A stretch of 64,000 bases of DNA from Ezakiella coagulans. GTDB taxonomy: Bacteria; Bacillota; Clostridia; Tissierellales; Peptoniphilaceae. Under the pieces are notes generated by a model that searched no databases, was not told where the DNA came from, and was given only the letters and a program-made list of their open reading frames with translations. Location of the stretch: assembly GCF_003096635.1 (NCBI RefSeq), contig NZ_QEKV01000007.1, forward strand, positions 17,023-81,022. Reading direction: 5' to 3'. Shown one piece after another: positions 55,523 to 64,000 of this stretch (the first letter of the stretch is position 1; every line of letters starts with the position of its first letter). Position numbers and translations under genes: made by a program.

Positions 55523-57296
55523 ATTTTTAATGGAAATTATTACAAATCCAATGGATGCTGTTACATTTCAAAATATAGAAGAAGATATAAGAGAGTATCT
55601 TAGGTCCAGCGATTTTAACTCTTTTTTTAGAACTGAAGATTTAAACATTTTTGTAAATCAAACCAGGATTGTAATTTGGGCTAACTTATTTGGTGAAAAG
55701 CTCAATGAAAAGTTAACTGAACTTATACCTTCGATTTTAAGAGGGGTTGAAAGTCCTAATCAAATGAGATGGGATACAGGTTCAATTACATTTTTCAGTC
55801 CAATAATTAATATTTTATCTCTTTTAGATGATGAGCTTATAGATGTTGAAATAGAAGGCGTAAAATCAAGAAAAGTTTCACTTGTAAATTTGTTTGATGA
55901 AATCGAGATTGAAAGTATCGATGACTATTTTGATAAAATTGATAAATATGTGGGGTTTAATGAAGCTGAAAGAGTAAACAAAATAAGAAATCAAGTTTTA
56001 AAAATTGCTGCAAGCTTGGGCAAAAAATTTAATATAAATAGAGATAAGCTTATAAAAATTGCGAAGATTATTGAAAATCCGCAGTTTTTGAGTGCAAACT
56101 TTGATGATAAATATTATGATTTACCGGAAGAATTTGTATTTAACATAATTAATAAATATGACGCATGCATTCCGCTTATTTTTGAAGATGGAAAAATTTC
56201 AGATTCATATATAATCGTTTACAATAAAAATAAAAATTCGGAAAAAGTCAAGAATATGTATGAAAAGTCTTTAAATTACGATTTGGGCCTTATAGAGGAA
56301 GTTTTTGAAAAAGATAGCATCGTTCCTTTGAAAGAATATGTTCCAAGACTTAACTGGATTTCAAAATTTGATCAACTTGGCAATTTGTATGATAAAACAA
56401 CGAGAGTGAAGATGTTTGTTGAAAAAGTCGCTGATAATCTGTCTCTTGCAAAAGAAATGGAAAAAGATTTGTATGTTGCTGCAGATTTACTTAAAGCGGA
56501 TCTCGCTACAAGAACTGTAAAAAAATATCCTCAGCTAAAAGGCGTGGTTGCTAAGACAATGCTTGAAAAAGAAGGTTATGAAAGTGTAATTGGTGAAGCT
56601 ATTCTTGAACAGTACTTACCAGGTATTATGAATAGGATGCCGGAGTCATCAATAGGTTATATTTTAGCCATTGTTGACAGGTATGATGATATTGTAGGAC
56701 TTTTAATATCTGATGAATATAATATGAGATTAGTTAAAAGCAAGATTGATGAGATTTTGAGCCTTATTATAAATTCCAAACTTGAAATAAGTGTAGCTAC
56801 ATTAACAAGAATTGCACTATATGTTTACACAGAAGAAAGTATCGGTGCATTTGATTACAATAAGGTTGAAAAAATTGTTGAAGATCTTTTTATGCAAAGA
56901 TATAAGAATATTCTCAGAGGTCTAGGAGTTAAGGCAGATTTGATGTCTGACGATGTTCTTTCTTGCGAAGAATGTTTTGGCAATTTGACAGAAAAACTTC
57001 TTGAAATTTCAGAAGAGGCAAACGAAGAAGAAATAAGTCTTTTGAAGAATCTTTTCAGAATAAGAAATCTGGTGATGACTAGCGAATCGATGGATTATGA
57101 AAGTTCTGAAGCAGAAAGACGATTAAGTGAACTTTTGGGAGACGATGTCATAAATGAAGTAGGCGATAATTTTATTTCTTTCTTGAAAAACAATAAAAAC
57201 GTTTTGCAGGATTTATTTGATTTTTACGACAATGGAGGTTATGTAACTGATTATTCTAAGAAGTTACAAACGGAATTAAAGAACAGGTGGTTTTAA
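55515..57296 (+). CDS. Degenerate GlyS: pseudo glycyl-tRNA synthetase beta subunit
   Basis: The 593-residue protein (GlyS is usually about 690) aligns by eye to the beta subunit. FLMEIITNPMD matches FLVEIGTEELP; QMRWDTGSITFFSPI (83-97) matches LMRWGASDVHFVRPV; LGNLYDKTTR (288-297) matches LGTLRDKTDR; LLKADLATRTVKKYPQLKGV (325-344) matches LSKCDLMTNMVFEFPELQGI; and AILEQYLPG then AIVDRYDDIVGLL match ALYEHYLPR and ALADKLDTLVGMF. The PTGSKDPFALRR-type segment is missing, ADKLD reads VDRYD and EHY reads EQY. The C-terminal helical anticodon-binding region appears only weakly related. It lies directly before the PPDK regulator gene, as glyS does in Bacillus. It probably forms a complex with the GlyQ-like protein. 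Confidence 0.75.
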   Translation: MSKFLMEIITNPMDAVTFQNIEEDIREYLRSSDFNSFFRTEDLNIFVNQTRIVIWANLFGEKLNEKLTELIPSILRGVESPNQMRWDTGSITFFSPIINILSLLDDELIDVEIEGVKSRKVSLVNLFDEIEIESIDDYFDKIDKYVGFNEAERVNKIRNQVLKIAASLGKKFNINRDKLIKIAKIIENPQFLSANFDDKYYDLPEEFVFNIINKYDACIPLIFEDGKISDSYIIVYNKNKNSEKVKNMYEKSLNYDLGLIEEVFEKDSIVPLKEYVPRLNWISKFDQLGNLYDKTTRVKMFVEKVADNLSLAKEMEKDLYVAADLLKADLATRTVKKYPQLKGVVAKTMLEKEGYESVIGEAILEQYLPGIMNRMPESSIGYILAIVDRYDDIVGLLISDEYNMRLVKSKIDEILSLIINSKLEISVATLTRIALYVYTEESIGAFDYNKVEKIVEDLFMQRYKNILRGLGVKADLMSDDVLSCEECFGNLTEKLLEISEEANEEEISLLKNLFRIRNLVMTSESMDYESSEAERRLSELLGDDVINEVGDNFISFLKNNKNVLQDLFDFYDNGGYVTDYSKKLQTELKNRWF

Positions 57297-57299
57297 AAT

Positions 57300-58115
57300 A
57301 TGTATGATATAACTATTTTTGTTTTAAGCGACTCTATAGGCGAAACAGGAAGCAAAATTGCAAGAGCTTCGGTTGCCCAATTTCCAAACTGTAATTATGA
57401 GATAAAAAGATACCCATATATTTTAGACAAAGCACATATTCTTTCAGTTATTGAAGAAGCAAAAAATCTTCCAGCAGTGATTATTTACAGTACTGTTGAC
57501 GAAGAGCATGCAGACTATTTGGAAAAGACTGCAATTGAGTATGGTATACCAACTGTAAACATTATGAAGCAACCACTTGATGCAATTTCTAATATTTTAC
57601 ATGAAACTCCGATTAGAGAATCCGGTATTCTTAGAAAATTGGATGAAACGTATTTCCAAACAGTAGATGCGATTGAATTTGCTGTAAAATATGACGATGG
57701 CAAGGATCCTAGAGGTATTAGAAAAGCTGATATTTGCTTGATTGGAATTTCTCGTACATCAAAAACACCTCTAAGCATGTATCTTGCAAACAAGGGATAT
57801 ATGGTTGCAAATGTACCGCTTGTTCCGGAAGTACCGATTTCAGATGAGATTTTTGTTAAAGATCCTAAAAGAATTTTTGGACTCACGACAAGTGCAGAGA
57901 TAATGATAAACATTAGAGAAGAAAGGCTTAAAGCATTAGGCATGCCAAGTGTTGGCGTTTATTCTGAATATGATAGAATTCAAGAAGAAATAAACTATGC
58001 AAATAATATTATGGAAAAAATCGGTTGTACTGTTATTGATGTTTCAAACAGGGCAATTGAAGAAACGGCTTCTGTTATAATAGAAATAATGGAAAAGAGG
58101 TTCGGTAGAATATGA
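57300..58115 (+). CDS. Pyruvate phosphate dikinase regulatory protein (full length)
   Basis: This 271-residue DUF299 protein catalyses ADP-dependent inactivation of PPDK by phosphorylating the Thr near its catalytic His, and reactivation by phosphorolysis. It has IFVLSDSIGETG at the N-terminus, the P-loop GISRTSKTPLSMYLA (about residues 150-164), NVPLVPEV and FGLTTSAE. It sits at the Bacillus yqfL position after the glyS-like gene, far from ppdK (31163-33799). A half-length relative lies beside ppdK instead. Confidence 0.94.
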   Translation: MYDITIFVLSDSIGETGSKIARASVAQFPNCNYEIKRYPYILDKAHILSVIEEAKNLPAVIIYSTVDEEHADYLEKTAIEYGIPTVNIMKQPLDAISNILHETPIRESGILRKLDETYFQTVDAIEFAVKYDDGKDPRGIRKADICLIGISRTSKTPLSMYLANKGYMVANVPLVPEVPISDEIFVKDPKRIFGLTTSAEIMINIREERLKALGMPSVGVYSEYDRIQEEINYANNIMEKIGCTVIDVSNRAIEETASVIIEIMEKRFGRI

Positions 58116-59119
58116 TAAGGGAGATTTTGGAAAAAAGAGAACACGAATTCTTAAGAGATGTTGCGACTTTTTCTGATTCTTCTAAAGGCAGACAAAGAGC
58201 GGAGATAAAATCAAGTGTTAGACTTGAATTTCAAAGAGATAGAGATAGAATAATTCATACAAAAAGTTTTAGAAGGCTTAAACATAAGACTCAAGTTTAC
58301 ATTGCACCTCTTGGGGATCACTATAGAACCAGACTTACTCATACTTTGGAGGTCTCTCAAATCGCACGTACAATTTCAAGGGCACTTTTTTTAAATGAAG
58401 ATCTTGTTGAAGCAATTTCTATGGGGCACGATATCGGTCACACTCCGTTTGGACATGCGGGAGAAAAAGTTTTAAATAAGTTGTCGGATACAGGCTTCAA
58501 ACATAATGAACAGTCACTTAGAGTAGTGGATTTTTTAGAATCGCACAACGGCAAAAGAGGTTTAAATTTAACTTATGAAGTGAGGAACGGGATTTTAAAT
58601 CATAGTGGTGCGGACGAGGCAGAAACGCTTGAAGGTAAGATTGTAAAATTTGCTGATAGAATTGCATATATAAATCATGATATTGATGATGCAATACGGG
58701 CTGGTGTTCTTTCAAATGATGATATTCCAAAGGATATAGCTAGAGTTTTGGGTAATACTGCTAGCGAGAGGATTGACAAGATGGTAAATGATGTTATAAT
58801 TAATTCATCTGAAAAAAATACCATTATGATGAGTGATGAAATCAATTCAGCAATGAATAGTCTAAGGTCATTTATGTTTTCTAATGTTTATCTTGATGAA
58901 AGAAGTAGGATTCAAGGCGAGAGAATTGAGATTATGCTGTCGCTTCTTTTTGAGTACTATATGAAAAATACGGATGTTATTAATGAGCATATAAAGATTT
59001 ATGATGGTAAAGAATCATTAAATAGGATGGTAATAGACTATATTGCAGGAATGACTGATCAATTTGCAATAGAGAAGTTTGAAGAACTTTTTTTGCCAAC
59101 GGGTATTAGAAGGGTGTAA
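58112..59119 (+). CDS. Deoxyguanosinetriphosphate triphosphohydrolase-like HD protein
   Basis: The 335-residue HD-domain protein has RRLKHKTQVYI, HTLEVSQIARTISRAL, the HD motif GHDIGHTPFGHAGE and a conserved YINHDIDDA segment. It belongs to the dGTPase-like family that hydrolyses dNTPs to nucleosides and triphosphate. It is coupled to the preceding PPDK regulator gene by a 4-base overlap and lies just before dnaG, a common arrangement in Clostridia. Confidence 0.93.
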   Translation: MIREILEKREHEFLRDVATFSDSSKGRQRAEIKSSVRLEFQRDRDRIIHTKSFRRLKHKTQVYIAPLGDHYRTRLTHTLEVSQIARTISRALFLNEDLVEAISMGHDIGHTPFGHAGEKVLNKLSDTGFKHNEQSLRVVDFLESHNGKRGLNLTYEVRNGILNHSGADEAETLEGKIVKFADRIAYINHDIDDAIRAGVLSNDDIPKDIARVLGNTASERIDKMVNDVIINSSEKNTIMMSDEINSAMNSLRSFMFSNVYLDERSRIQGERIEIMLSLLFEYYMKNTDVINEHIKIYDGKESLNRMVIDYIAGMTDQFAIEKFEELFLPTGIRRV

Positions 59120-59121
59120 AT

Positions 59122-60870
59122 ATGTTTGTAAGTGATACTAAAATTGAAGAAATCAAGGACGCTGTTGATATTGTTGATTTGATCGGTAGTTATGTGTCAC
59201 TAATAAAAAGGGGCAGAAATTATGTTGGACTTTGTCCTTTTCATAATGAAAAAACACCAAGTTTTAGTGTAAATCCTGACGGTCATTATTTTAAATGTTT
59301 TGGATGTGGTAAAAGTGGAGACGCAATAACTTTTTTGCAAGAATATGAAGGGCTTGATTTTAATGAAGCTATAAAAGAACTTGCAGAAAAGGCACATATT
59401 GATTTGGGCAATGCTGAATTTGAAAGCAAAAAAGCGGATTATTCAATTTACTATGATATAAATAGAGAAGCAGCTCTTTATTTTATGGAAAATATTAAAG
59501 TAGATAAATCTGCGATTTCTTATTTAAAAAATAGAAACATAAATTTAAATTCTGTTTTAGAATTTGGAATTGGGTTTGCACTTGATTCTTGGGACGGGCT
59601 TATAAAACACCTCACAGAAAAAGGATTTAGTATAGCTGATATAGAGGCGGCCAATTTGATTCAAAAAAGCGAAAAAAGAGGGACATATTATGACTTATTT
59701 AGAAAAAGACTTATATTCCCAATTTTAGATTTAAAATCAAGAGTTGTCGGATTTTCCGGAAGGATTGTCGGAGATGGCGAACCAAAATATTACAATTCAA
59801 GAGATAGTGTTATTTTTAAAAAAGGCAATTTGCTTTTCGGTCTTAACTTAGTTCAAAAAAAGAGTGATAGAAGTAGAATTATGCTCGTTGAAGGAAATAT
59901 AGATGTTGTAAAATTGCATCAAATGGGTATAGATTATGTAGTAGCAGCACTTGGAACAGCTTTCACTGACAGACAAGCGACACTTTTAAAAAGATACGGC
60001 AAAGAAGTATATCTTTGTCTTGATGGAGATTTTGCAGGCCAAAAGGCAACGGTTAGGGACATTGAAATTTTAAGAAATATTGGCGTTGTTCCTAAAATTG
60101 TTGTGATACCTGACAATATGGACCCTGATGAATTCATAGATAAGTTTGGCAAAGATAAATTTGACGGACTTCTTAAGGATGCAATTTCCGCTTTTGATTT
60201 TACAGTAATGTACTATAAACATGATCTCGACATAGATCGAAGAGATGATTTTATAGAATTTATTAGGCGTGTATCGGGACTCATTAAGAGTATTCCTTCT
60301 AAAGTTGAGCAGTCTATTTACGTTGAAGACATTTCGAAAAAATATAATATTGACAAAACTTTGCTCATGGAAGAATTGTCAAAAAATAATGAGGTTTTCG
60401 TTGCAAGTGCTTACGATGTTAGTTCATACACAATTCCAAAAGCTTCAAATAAATTTATAAAGATACTTATAGGATATATTATAACAGACAAAGTTTTTGC
60501 GGTTGAGGCTGAAAAACTTAATGTTTTAAATTATATTAATAATAAAAGCTATTCAGATTTGATTAAACGCATTTGCAGGGAATATGAAACAAAAGAAAAG
60601 ATAGAAGTTGAAGAGTTTACAAAAAGTCTAATTAAAGAAAACGAATTAGGCGAGAATTTAGTGAAATCCATGTTGTCTCATAATGAGATTAGTGAGCCTA
60701 CGATAAATTATTTCCATGATGTCATTGAAGGAATAAGAAAAGAGTATATATCTGATAAAAAAGATGTACTGAATAAAAAAATAGAAAGTGCCACAAATGA
60801 CAAAAATTATGATTTAGTTGTAGAGCTCCTTAAAGAATTGGATTCTCTTTCGGAAATGGATGGTGATTAA
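59122..60870 (+). CDS. dnaG: DNA primase DnaG
   Basis: DnaG makes RNA primers for replication. The 582-residue protein has the N-terminal CHC2 zinc finger ([15 protein letters not shown] then [11 protein letters not shown]), the TOPRIM core with [14 protein letters not shown] and [12 protein letters not shown], and a C-terminal DnaB-interacting region. It starts two bases after the dGTPase-like gene and is followed by sigA, the classical dnaG-rpoD macromolecular synthesis operon without rpsU, which here lies 13 kb upstream. Confidence 0.96.
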   Translation: MFVSDTKIEEIKDAVDIVDLIGSYVSLIKRGRNYVGLCPFHNEKTPSFSVNPDGHYFKCFGCGKSGDAITFLQEYEGLDFNEAIKELAEKAHIDLGNAEFESKKADYSIYYDINREAALYFMENIKVDKSAISYLKNRNINLNSVLEFGIGFALDSWDGLIKHLTEKGFSIADIEAANLIQKSEKRGTYYDLFRKRLIFPILDLKSRVVGFSGRIVGDGEPKYYNSRDSVIFKKGNLLFGLNLVQKKSDRSRIMLVEGNIDVVKLHQMGIDYVVAALGTAFTDRQATLLKRYGKEVYLCLDGDFAGQKATVRDIEILRNIGVVPKIVVIPDNMDPDEFIDKFGKDKFDGLLKDAISAFDFTVMYYKHDLDIDRRDDFIEFIRRVSGLIKSIPSKVEQSIYVEDISKKYNIDKTLLMEELSKNNEVFVASAYDVSSYTIPKASNKFIKILIGYIITDKVFAVEAEKLNVLNYINNKSYSDLIKRICREYETKEKIEVEEFTKSLIKENELGENLVKSMLSHNEISEPTINYFHDVIEGIRKEYISDKKDVLNKKIESATNDKNYDLVVELLKELDSLSEMDGD

Positions 60871-60872
60871 AA

Positions 60873-62042
60873 ATGGTTGACGAGCTTAATTTACAAAAAG
60901 CAATGTCGGATGCACTAGAATTTTTAATTTCAGGTGGAATAAGAACGGGTTATGTGACTTACAAGGATATTTTGGATAGCCTCTCAAAATTCCAATTGGA
61001 AGTTGAAAAGATAGAACAAATTTATGATAAAATTGAAGAACTTAATATTGAAATCACTGACAGAGAGTCCGTTCTTCCAAAGGATGAGGAAATTATTGAA
61101 GTAGAAGAGATTGATGATGAAGATGAGCTGTCAAATGGTAAAGATGACGATATTGATGTAGATGTAGATGTAGATGACGACGATAAGTTGGAGATAAAAG
61201 TTCCAAAAGGAGTTAAAGTTGATGATCCTGTTAGAATGTATCTAAAAGAAATTGGTAACATTGCTCTATTAACTCAAGAGGAAGAAATTGCAATTGCAAA
61301 ACGAATGGAAGAGGGCTCAGAGGAAGCAAAAGCGGAACTTGCAGAAGCAAATTTACGTCTCGTCGTTAGTATTGCAAAAAGATATATGGGAAGAGGCATG
61401 CCTTTTCTTGATTTAATTCAAGAAGGGAATCTTGGATTAATGAAGGCGGTTGAAAAGTTTGAGTATAAAAAAGGATTTAAATTTTCAACATATGCAACAT
61501 GGTGGATTAGACAAGCCATAACTAGAGCGATTGCGGATCAGGCAAGGACTATAAGAATACCGGTTCACATGGTTGAAACAATTAATAAGCTTTTAAGAGT
61601 TCAAAGGCAACTTTTGCAAGAACTTGGTAGGGAACCAACGCCTGAAGAAATGGCGGTTGAACTTGAAATGGATGTCGAAAGGGTAAGAGAAATTCAAAAG
61701 ATTTCTCAAGAACCTGTTAGTTTGGAAACACCAATCGGTGAAGAAGAGGACAGTCATTTAGGAGACTTTATTCCTGATGATGATATTCCAAGTCCACAAG
61801 ACGCGGCAACTACAACGATGCTTAGAGATCAATTATTTAAAACATTGGACTTATTGTCCGAACGTGAAGAAAAGGTTATAAGGTTGAGATTTGGGCTTGA
61901 TGATGGCAAAATTAGAACATTGGAAGAAGTTGGAAAAGTTTTTGATGTAACAAGAGAAAGAATTAGACAAATTGAAGCGAAAGCTTTAAGGAAGTTGCGT
62001 CATCCAAAAAGATCTGATAAGTTGAAGGATTTTCTTGATTGA
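60873..62042 (+). CDS. rpoD: RNA polymerase primary sigma factor SigA
   Basis: The 389-residue housekeeping sigma factor has region 1.1, a very acidic spacer (about residues 70-108, long Asp/Glu run), region 1.2 ([19 protein letters not shown]), regions 2.1-2.4 ([35 protein letters not shown]), region 3 and region 4 ([20 protein letters not shown]). Region 2.4 and 4.2 predict the TTGACA/TATAAT promoters that are seen in this window. It follows dnaG by two bases. Confidence 0.97.
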   Translation: MVDELNLQKAMSDALEFLISGGIRTGYVTYKDILDSLSKFQLEVEKIEQIYDKIEELNIEITDRESVLPKDEEIIEVEEIDDEDELSNGKDDDIDVDVDVDDDDKLEIKVPKGVKVDDPVRMYLKEIGNIALLTQEEEIAIAKRMEEGSEEAKAELAEANLRLVVSIAKRYMGRGMPFLDLIQEGNLGLMKAVEKFEYKKGFKFSTYATWWIRQAITRAIADQARTIRIPVHMVETINKLLRVQRQLLQELGREPTPEEMAVELEMDVERVREIQKISQEPVSLETPIGEEEDSHLGDFIPDDDIPSPQDAATTTMLRDQLFKTLDLLSEREEKVIRLRFGLDDGKIRTLEEVGKVFDVTRERIRQIEAKALRKLRHPKRSDKLKDFLD

Positions 62043-62731
62043 TGGATAGACTTGAAACAATTGTTAAATTGGCGAGAAATTCAAATTCTGTTGCGGACAT
62101 TGGTTGTGACCATGGCCAAGTGGGAGTTGAACTTTTAAAATCAACTGGTGTAAGGCATGTTATTTCCACTGATATTTCTGAAAAGTGTTTAAAAAAAAGC
62201 GAGTTTTTATTCGCAAGTACAGGATTTCAATCTGAATATGATGGACGTGTTGGAGATGGACTAAAAACTTTAAACCGTGGTGAGGTTGATACAGTTGTTA
62301 TTGCCGGAATGGGCGGTGACTTAATAAAAGATATTGTAACTTATGATATCGGTAAGACTTTGTCGTTTAAAAACTTCATAATACAACCAATGACAAATCC
62401 GGATGTGGTTAGAGAAACCTTTTATAAACTAGGTTATGGATTAGAAAAAGATTTAATAGTTATTGAGGGCAGTAAATATTATTTTTTGATGAAATTCAGT
62501 AGTTTAACTGACAAGAAACTCGAAAAAGATTGGTTTTATACAAGTTCGCTTCTAAGAGATTCTATTGAGACATACAAAGAATACTTGAAATTTAATTTGA
62601 ATAAAAATAACGCAATTATAAATGAAATAAAATTGAATTCGAGCGAAAAATCCGATTCGAGAATTAGCGAACTTAAAAGTAACAATGAGAAACTGCGTAC
62701 CTTGTTGGAGGAAAAAGTTGAATATAAGTGA
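62042..62731 (+). CDS. trmK: tRNA (adenine22-N1)-methyltransferase TrmK
   Basis: TrmK methylates A22 of tRNAs. The 229-residue protein has the SAM motif VADIGCDHGQVGVELLKS, VISTDISEKCLKKS, VVIAGMGGDLIKDI and IIQPMTNPDVVRE, then a coiled-coil tail. The ATG at 62042 overlaps the sigA TGA by one base and is preferred to a TTG three bases upstream. Position after sigA matches Bacillus yqfN. Confidence 0.94.
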   Translation: MDRLETIVKLARNSNSVADIGCDHGQVGVELLKSTGVRHVISTDISEKCLKKSEFLFASTGFQSEYDGRVGDGLKTLNRGEVDTVVIAGMGGDLIKDIVTYDIGKTLSFKNFIIQPMTNPDVVRETFYKLGYGLEKDLIVIEGSKYYFLMKFSSLTDKKLEKDWFYTSSLLRDSIETYKEYLKFNLNKNNAIINEIKLNSSEKSDSRISELKSNNEKLRTLLEEKVEYK

Positions 62732-63509
62732 TTTGATGAAAAAACTTGAAGAATTTTATCCGTTAAACACTCAAATGTCTTGGGACAATAGTGGGTTGCA
62801 AATCGGAGATTTAAATTCAGATGTTAAAAAAGTGCATATATGTTTGGATATTGAAGAATTTCAAATTAATAGAGCTATTGAATATGGATGCAACACGATA
62901 ATAACGCATCATCCACTATTCATGAGTGGCATCAAGTCAATTGAAAAGAGTGGTTTTTATTATAAAGTTATAAAGAAAGCTTTAGATTATAAAATAACCA
63001 TTCTTTCATATCACACTCCTTTTGACACTTCAGTTTTTGGAATGAAAAACTTCTTTTTGAGCGAATACGCCATAGGAGAAATAAAAAATTTAGCAGTTGA
63101 GGAAGGTCAAAACTTCGGAATAGTTTTTGACGTTCAAGATGTTAAAATTAAAGAAATAATCGGTATACTGTCGAAGAATTTTTCAAAATATGGATATGAT
63201 AATCCGTCGAATTATATGACTCTTTACGGTGAAGATGAGAAAGTTATTAAAAGAATCGGATATCTTGGAGGAAGCGGTGCAAGTTTTATAGACTATGCAA
63301 TTTTAAATGATGTAGATTTATATTTAACGGGGGATATCAAATATCACGATGCACAACACGCTTATAGAAATGGTTTGAGTATATTGGATTTAACTCACGG
63401 CATGAGCGAAATTCATTTTGTAGACATTATGGCGAAAAAAATAAGTGATATAGGTCTACAAGTTTCGAAGGATTATTTTACTTTTGATAAACTTAATATT
63501 GATTTATAA
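62718..63509 (+). CDS. NIF3-like (DUF34) metal-binding protein
   Basis: The 263-residue protein has the family motifs WDNSGLQIGD, THHPLFMSG, YHTPFDTSVFG, GYLGGSGASFID, LTGDIKYHDAQHA and LTHGMSEIHFVD, supplying the two-metal site. The TTG at 62718 is chosen because GGAGG lies six bases upstream and it gives the family N-terminus (NISDLMKKLEEF). It overlaps trmK by 14 bases, as in Bacillus yqfN-yqfO. Family function is unsettled; GTP cyclohydrolase-type names are not well supported. Confidence 0.9.
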   Translation: MNISDLMKKLEEFYPLNTQMSWDNSGLQIGDLNSDVKKVHICLDIEEFQINRAIEYGCNTIITHHPLFMSGIKSIEKSGFYYKVIKKALDYKITILSYHTPFDTSVFGMKNFFLSEYAIGEIKNLAVEEGQNFGIVFDVQDVKIKEIIGILSKNFSKYGYDNPSNYMTLYGEDEKVIKRIGYLGGSGASFIDYAILNDVDLYLTGDIKYHDAQHAYRNGLSILDLTHGMSEIHFVDIMAKKISDIGLQVSKDYFTFDKLNIDL

Positions 63510-63527
63510 ATTTAAAGCTGTTATAAT
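63499..63527 (+). promoter_or_regulatory. Promoter of the RNase P RNA gene
   Basis: TTGATT and a perfect TATAAT are separated by 17 bases. The -35 box lies across the end of the NIF3-like gene, and the -10 ends seven bases before the RNA 5' end. Confidence 0.88.
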
Positions 63528-63533
63528 TAGAAT

Positions 63534-63852
63534 GTAAATCAGACAGTCGCATTTTTAATGAGGAAAGTCCGTGCTCCATAGAGCAGAATGCTGGATAACA
63601 TCCAGTGGAGGCGACTCTAAGGCTAGTGCAACAGAAAGAAACCGCCATTATGGTAAGGGTGGAAAGGCGAGGTAAGAGCTCACCAGTGCTTAGGAGACTA
63701 AGTAGCTATGTAAACCCCATTCGGAGCAAGACCAAAGTGAGGTAAAGGGATGCTGCTCGTGTCCTCTCAAGAAGGTAGGTCGCTAGAGATTCTTGGCAAC
63801 AGGAATACAAGACAGATGACTGTTTAATACAGAACACGGCTTATAGATTTAC
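63534..63852 (+). ncRNA. rnpB: RNase P RNA
   Basis: This 319-base RNA carries the catalytic core of RNase P, which trims tRNA 5' ends. The ends pair as helix P1 (GTAAATC with GATTTAC). Conserved core segments are present: GAGGAAAGTCCGTGCTCC, AGGCTAGTGCAACAGAAAG, the GGTAAGGGTGGAAAGGCGAG block, AGAGCTCACCAG, and near the 3' end AGACAGATGACTG and ACAGAACACGGCTTATAG. A promoter lies just upstream and a terminator just downstream. Confidence 0.97.
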
Positions 63853-63856
63853 TAAG

Positions 63857-63878
63857 AACCACCGAAAGGTGGTTTTTA
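63857..63878 (+). terminator. Terminator of rnpB
   Basis: AACCACC-GAAA-GGTGGTT followed by T residues: a stable tetraloop hairpin five bases after the RNase P RNA 3' end. Confidence 0.92.
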
Positions 63879-63888
63879 TTGGCTCTAT

Positions 63889-63928
63889 AATATCTATGGG
63901 GGAGTTAAAACCCTCCATAGATATTTTT
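63889..63928 (+). terminator. Second hairpin terminator downstream of rnpB
   Basis: AATATCTATGG pairs with CCATAGATATT, with an inner GGG/CCC, a bulged T and an eight-base loop, followed by TTT. No gene lies between it and the rnpB terminator; it may be a backup or serve a minus-strand gene beyond the window. Confidence 0.7.
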
Positions 63929-63939
63929 ATGTAAAAAAA

Positions 63940-63996
63940 TTGCACTTATACGCAAAACATCCTATACTAAAAATAGAAACAACAAGTAAGGAGGTG
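63940..63996 (+). promoter_or_regulatory. Promoter and ribosome-binding site of a gene beginning beyond the window
   Basis: TTGCAC and TATACT (63963-63968) are 17 bases apart, followed by AAGGAGGTG at 63988-63996. The start codon must lie just past base 64000. Confidence 0.7.
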
Positions 63997-64000
63997 CATA

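Noticed and set aside
54680..57296. Calling the pair a functional glycyl-tRNA synthetase on the basis of gene order alone
   Set aside because: The motif 2 region and the motif 3 Arg are missing in the alpha-like protein and the beta-like protein is shortened, so function as a synthetase is not supported by the sequence.

Overview
The window comes from an AT-rich (about one third G+C by eye), low-GC Gram-positive anaerobe. The likely group is Tissierellia/Peptoniphilaceae or a close relative, inferred from Firmicutes gene order, HrcA/CIRCE control, pyruvate phosphate dikinase, a type II L-serine dehydratase, a complete selenocysteine system and ClpC/McsB-type genes. No phage, transposon, CRISPR array or long repeat was seen. 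Genes are tightly packed with many 1-10 base stop/start overlaps, no gene-free stretch reaches 300 bases, and nearly every transcription unit ends in a recognisable hairpin terminator.

Layout. 1-4.7 kb: 3' part of an mcsB-like gene, clpC and radA, as in the Bacillus ctsR operon. 4.7-10.5 kb: a ComEA-like lipoprotein gene, then selD (itself containing an in-frame UGA for selenocysteine), selA, selB, an orphan OmpR-type regulator and the tRNA-Sec gene. This is the whole bacterial Sec insertion pathway in one place. 10.5-15.7 kb: a phosphohexomutase, convergent with sdaAB/sdaAA and a membrane-anchored degenerate amidohydrolase. 15.7-23.7 kb: a PfkB-like degenerate protein with YhaO/YhaN-type proteins, a phosphoesterase, nagB, a CYTH protein, a small membrane protein, a zinc peptidase and trpS. 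23.7-28.6 kb: one 1643-codon PurD-PurL fusion gene. 28.6-34.3 kb (minus strand): an ABC-2 exporter, pyruvate phosphate dikinase and a half-length PPDK-regulator-like protein.

34.4-64 kb is a nearly intact version of the long Bacillus subtilis lepA-to-yqfO housekeeping region: lepB, lepA, hemW, hrcA-grpE-dnaK-dnaJ (two CIRCE operators), prmA, rsmE, mtaB, a HIT protein, rpsU, yqeY, nfeD, floA, phoH, ybeY, dgkA (fused to a PAP2 domain), cdd, era, recO, the glyQ/glyS position, a full-length PPDK regulatory protein, a dGTPase-like protein, dnaG, sigA, trmK and a NIF3-like gene. It is followed by the RNase P RNA gene and the promoter and ribosome-binding site of a gene that starts just beyond the window.

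The most striking observation is at the glyQ/glyS position. Both reading frames are intact and still align by eye with the alpha and beta subunits of bacterial glycyl-tRNA synthetase, but the alpha subunit has lost its class II motif 2 and motif 3 arginines and the beta subunit is shortened. They look like a co-evolving pseudo-synthetase pair with an unknown new job. Other apparent pseudoenzymes in the window are the McsB-like protein, the amidohydrolase, the PfkB-like protein and a response regulator with Glu in place of the phospho-accepting Asp. All family assignments are from reading protein motifs and gene order; no database search was run.
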